Positions 51,501 to 53,097 of a stretch of 53,097 bases of DNA are shown one piece after another (position 1 is the first letter of the stretch; each line of letters begins with the position of its first letter). The notes below the pieces were generated by a model. The model saw only the letters and a program-made list of their open reading frames with translations. It was not told the DNA's origin and searched no databases. Origin of the DNA: Zancudomyces culisetae (lineage: Eukaryota; Kickxellomycota; Harpellomycetes; Harpellales; Legeriomycetaceae); contig LSSK01000407.1 in the NCBI GenBank assembly GCA_001969505.1, positions 1 to 53,097 of the forward strand, given 5' to 3'. The translations under genes were made by a program, and so were the position numbers.

Positions 51501-52909
51501 ATCGTGACATAAACGCCATTCCATCTGATTTCAAATACTCAACTTTGAGATATTTTGATCCGATTGTCATGCTTTCACTGCTCAGAGTTTATGCAATCAA
51601 TAACATGTTGGAAAAGGCTAAATCAATGTGGGATATATTGCTCAAGGCGTATCCTATTTTAACTATAAACCCCTTGCACCCAGATGGTCCACGTATATCT
51701 GTTACTGCTGACTTTCATTCTTCTGCGCTAGATAGCATGCTGAATTGCTACTTGCGCCTACTAGATAAGATTGGGTTGTTTTATAATGTCAACAAAATAC
51801 AAAACTTGGACAAATATCTGATAACTTCCGAAGCAGCAACGCAATATGTGCTTAAAAAATCATCTAGCTATTTACCCAATATGAAGATTGAAAGTGCCTT
51901 CCAAAAGTTTAACGAAATCTACAGCTCACTCAAATCATCGACATCCAGCTCCTTATCTTCAAAGCTAATGAATGACCACTTTGAAAAGAGTTTCAAAGGT
52001 CTAAATTCACTTGGTGGAGACGACTTCTCTAAAAATAAATCCGTCTTAAAAGAATCTTTAAAAACGCCTGAAGAAATGGCATTTGGTGGCGCTGGTTTAC
52101 GAGTTGATGGTTCCCTTGAAGCTACTAACATAAAAAACAAAGGCACTGCAGATGATGAAGCTGCAGAGTCCTCTTTGGATGATGTCAACAATCAGTTTGG
52201 TTTTTACGTTCCCAAGTTTATCGAGTACAAGTATTTTAATTATGAACAATGGCTTTTGTCTAACAAAGTTGTGGAGCTAATGCAGAACGCCAACAAGCTT
52301 TCTTTTAAGTTTACATTCAAAAATGTTAACAAGTACATTTCATGTCTGTTGGTATCGGCTAGATTCCAGGAAATCATTGACTTTTTGTCAAAGATTGACA
52401 TAGACGCGCTGCTCACGGATGAACAATTGCAGGATACGCATTTAAATTCTGAATTCGAAAGGACTAATCTGATCAGCTCAACGAATAATGACTATCTTTT
52501 CTCACTTTTGAACACGTTTAACAACAAGTTTTTAATGACCCTTAAATTTGTTGAAAAAAGAGAACAGATCTTGGAAAACCGATATTACAATTTATTTGGT
52601 ACCAAAAAACAATCCTTATTTACTACTGCACCTTCAGATGATAAAAGCAACGACAAAAATGACATAATCCACAAAGATGCGCATGGCGATAACAGTAGCA
52701 CCGATAGCAACACTAACACTGACAGCAATGCTGATAACATTCCGTCGTTGAATGACTTTATCACAAATGACATTGTTATAATTGGGTTAAAGGAAAAGCT
52801 TGCATACTTTTATAATGACAGAAATCAACTTTTGGCTGTTCTCAAGGTCTGGTCAAAATTAACAACAGATAAAAGATTAGTTCGACTTGCTGATGCCTTA
52901 GAAAGCTAG
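48539..52909 (+). CDS. Large organellar pentatricopeptide-repeat (PPR) protein
   Basis: 1456 residues without introns. The first about 60 residues are rich in Arg/Ser/Lys and poor in acids (FNLCKSNIKIRTSFKCSGRI, RSPKSCVV), a likely mitochondrial presequence, followed by an Asn-Gly-Lys-rich low-complexity tract at about 105-125. PPR-type helical hairpins of about 35 residues are clear at three places: about 492-555 (AEKLFSELVDAKMMPDPDAF), about 735-795 (AYLVLRQMIERGHVPTEIHY) and about 844-940 (ALTLYTDMVELGIKPNRFTF, AIVDTMIVNSIEPDAAIYSI). The rest is helical and may contain degenerate repeats. A Ser/Asn/Asp-rich stretch near 1390-1420 breaks the C-terminal helical part. PPR proteins bind organellar RNA and control its stability, processing or translation. 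Which fungal PPR (for example Pet309, Dmr1 or Aep3 type) is not decided. Confidence 0.82.
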   Translation: MVENLFNLCKSNIKIRTSFKCSGRISIPTISRVYTTESQKTRRSPKSCVVNTSIDAGANVVIAGRLAESFTRKQRVCNTRNITRGYSQKSGKGADETGEKNRAKTRNVNESGNENGNGKGNGDTFDINTEITNECDEQKGENNRKSNENKRLLGLDEMAMVLEKGVLNKLKDFAIRVRNIEKSRNVDLEFEQYIEFSKDGLTRHFYPVLVFKLIKAIKNYGILKTAANRDQNNLRTAAERIVRIIDDRQKIGFKPGEQEYAELLEIMARDRTEGSFRRVVSMTEEFLKRARDGEEGSFFFSSHGFANIIRGFASVGYLKGVIWGYKRMIEESELLEQMARERTGDENLSKRLATASKRLQTNTPVVRILARSLERLAYREELLKLWANSVLAGGDVDIKLQRSTVRMLVQRGLLEEAIWASLIGRTAVVNSENKEKGTKGYDWSERVWVAKIIQEIMKRGGEKNKGHFERYSSSWEEAKVHAYRLKKCRKPDVVIQSTLIGGAAILGQPHLAEKLFSELVDAKMMPDPDAFTHLLALYADQGKIDKVSCILREIFSDAKSVESKDALALKEILQKQYDTQLFVPLLYLFVKNNNVEQASELLNAWNDFYDGDIPIEKVKTALLLVYTAAGKTSLGLQAAEKIAKGTPGEVGFESKETYAYKRTYYRQKLKIYTQINHIPQLLNTLDEMARNKIVPNIAILSNIMHGFLKNGMIEMFEVVSDYFYRTMDTPVNITLYTLWLKELAKKRQAGKAYLVLRQMIERGHVPTEIHYSIVIQAYSMIGRVDQINALVREMNSPSSHVNLGTITKITLIEANVSNANLIEAHQILEDVIQNSLSLKTTIPTRAFNYLIMGYLALGYHKNALTLYTDMVELGIKPNRFTFAALIYHYAKQKDRRGCSAIVDTMIVNSIEPDAAIYSILIAIYGYMSDISSAEAAYKKARRKEAELRETLLASPSVKLSYLSKPIFESEMQFFMSKSYNPDIYADIDRDINAIPSDFKYSTLRYFDPIVMLSLLRVYAINNMLEKAKSMWDILLKAYPILTINPLHPDGPRISVTADFHSSALDSMLNCYLRLLDKIGLFYNVNKIQNLDKYLITSEAATQYVLKKSSSYLPNMKIESAFQKFNEIYSSLKSSTSSSLSSKLMNDHFEKSFKGLNSLGGDDFSKNKSVLKESLKTPEEMAFGGAGLRVDGSLEATNIKNKGTADDEAAESSLDDVNNQFGFYVPKFIEYKYFNYEQWLLSNKVVELMQNANKLSFKFTFKNVNKYISCLLVSARFQEIIDFLSKIDIDALLTDEQLQDTHLNSEFERTNLISSTNNDYLFSLLNTFNNKFLMTLKFVEKREQILENRYYNLFGTKKQSLFTTAPSDDKSNDKNDIIHKDAHGDNSSTDSNTNTDSNADNIPSLNDFITNDIVIIGLKEKLAYFYNDRNQLLAVLKVWSKLTTDKRLVRLADALES

Positions 52910-53097
52910 AACTGTCTGTGGGTGTGATCTTAAGAGTTTTTACCCTCCGATTGTCTTTTTTTTTATTTCTGTTGGTATTTTTGATCGTTGATTGTTGTTG
53001 TTACTGTTGTACACGTATTTTATTACAACATATTTTTGCATAAACTATTTGTTATAAGTATCATGTTTTTTTGCTATAGATTTTTTAGTGTAGGTAA
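52910..53097. other. 3' flank of the PPR gene at the window end
   Basis: T-rich sequence with short ATTGTTGTTGTTAC-type repeats and no coding potential. Confidence 0.4.

Overview
This window looks like nuclear DNA of an AT-rich fungus. The reasons are: protein-coding genes with short GT..AG introns and donors close to GTAAGT; A-rich leaders just before most start codons; and a gene set of fungal type (Nbr1 with three ZZ fingers, a perilipin-like lipid-droplet protein, an Slp1/SUCO-type SUN protein, a Sro7/Lgl/tomosyn protein, an organellar PPR protein). An RPAP3-type cofactor, a PSMD5-type proteasome chaperone and an arginyltransferase with ten exons argue against a budding yeast of the Saccharomyces type and fit an early-diverging (zygomycete-grade) fungus. 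The lineage is an inference; no rRNA or other marker is present.

Layout. 1-1587: the 3' end of a low-complexity, unrecognised gene (+). 2285-3472: an intact ORF for a CRESS-DNA-virus-type (geminivirus/genomovirus-like) replication-initiation protein (+), lying alone between host genes. 3473-5906: no convincing gene. 5907-10172: Nbr1-like autophagy receptor (+). 11798-14563: ATE1 arginyl-tRNA-protein transferase (+, 10 exons). 15096-15485: mitochondrial ribosomal protein bL28m (-), divergent from 15878-16936, a WDR89-like WD40 protein (+). 17588-19331: compact RPAP3 (+, 8 exons). 20310-21726: G3BP/Nxt3-like NTF2+RRM protein (+, 2 exons), convergent with 21959-24796, an ATRIP/Rad26/Lcd1-like checkpoint protein (-). 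25743-27446: PSMD5-like proteasome assembly chaperone (+, 2 exons). 27447-31801: gene-poor desert. 31802-35377: Lgl/tomosyn with a C-terminal R-SNARE motif (+, 4 exons). 37171-38874: unrecognised, mostly disordered protein (+). 39598-42696: SUN-domain (Slp1/SUCO) protein (+). 42697-45967: gene-poor. 45968-47035: perilipin-like protein (+). 48539-52909: PPR protein (+).

There is no operon-like logic: neighbours belong to unrelated housekeeping pathways (proteostasis, RNA granules, DNA-damage signalling, secretion, lipid storage, mitochondrial expression). The outlier is the Rep gene. It keeps a full-length reading frame and an apparently intact Walker A/B helicase core. In its endonuclease half, however, the second histidine of the HUH motif reads as tyrosine and the usual catalytic tyrosine position reads as histidine. 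This points to either an endogenised and possibly repurposed viral/plasmid Rep, or a divergent Rep lineage. It is the strongest candidate here for something undescribed. Exon models were built by eye from splice signals, reading phase and family similarity; no alignment or database search was run.
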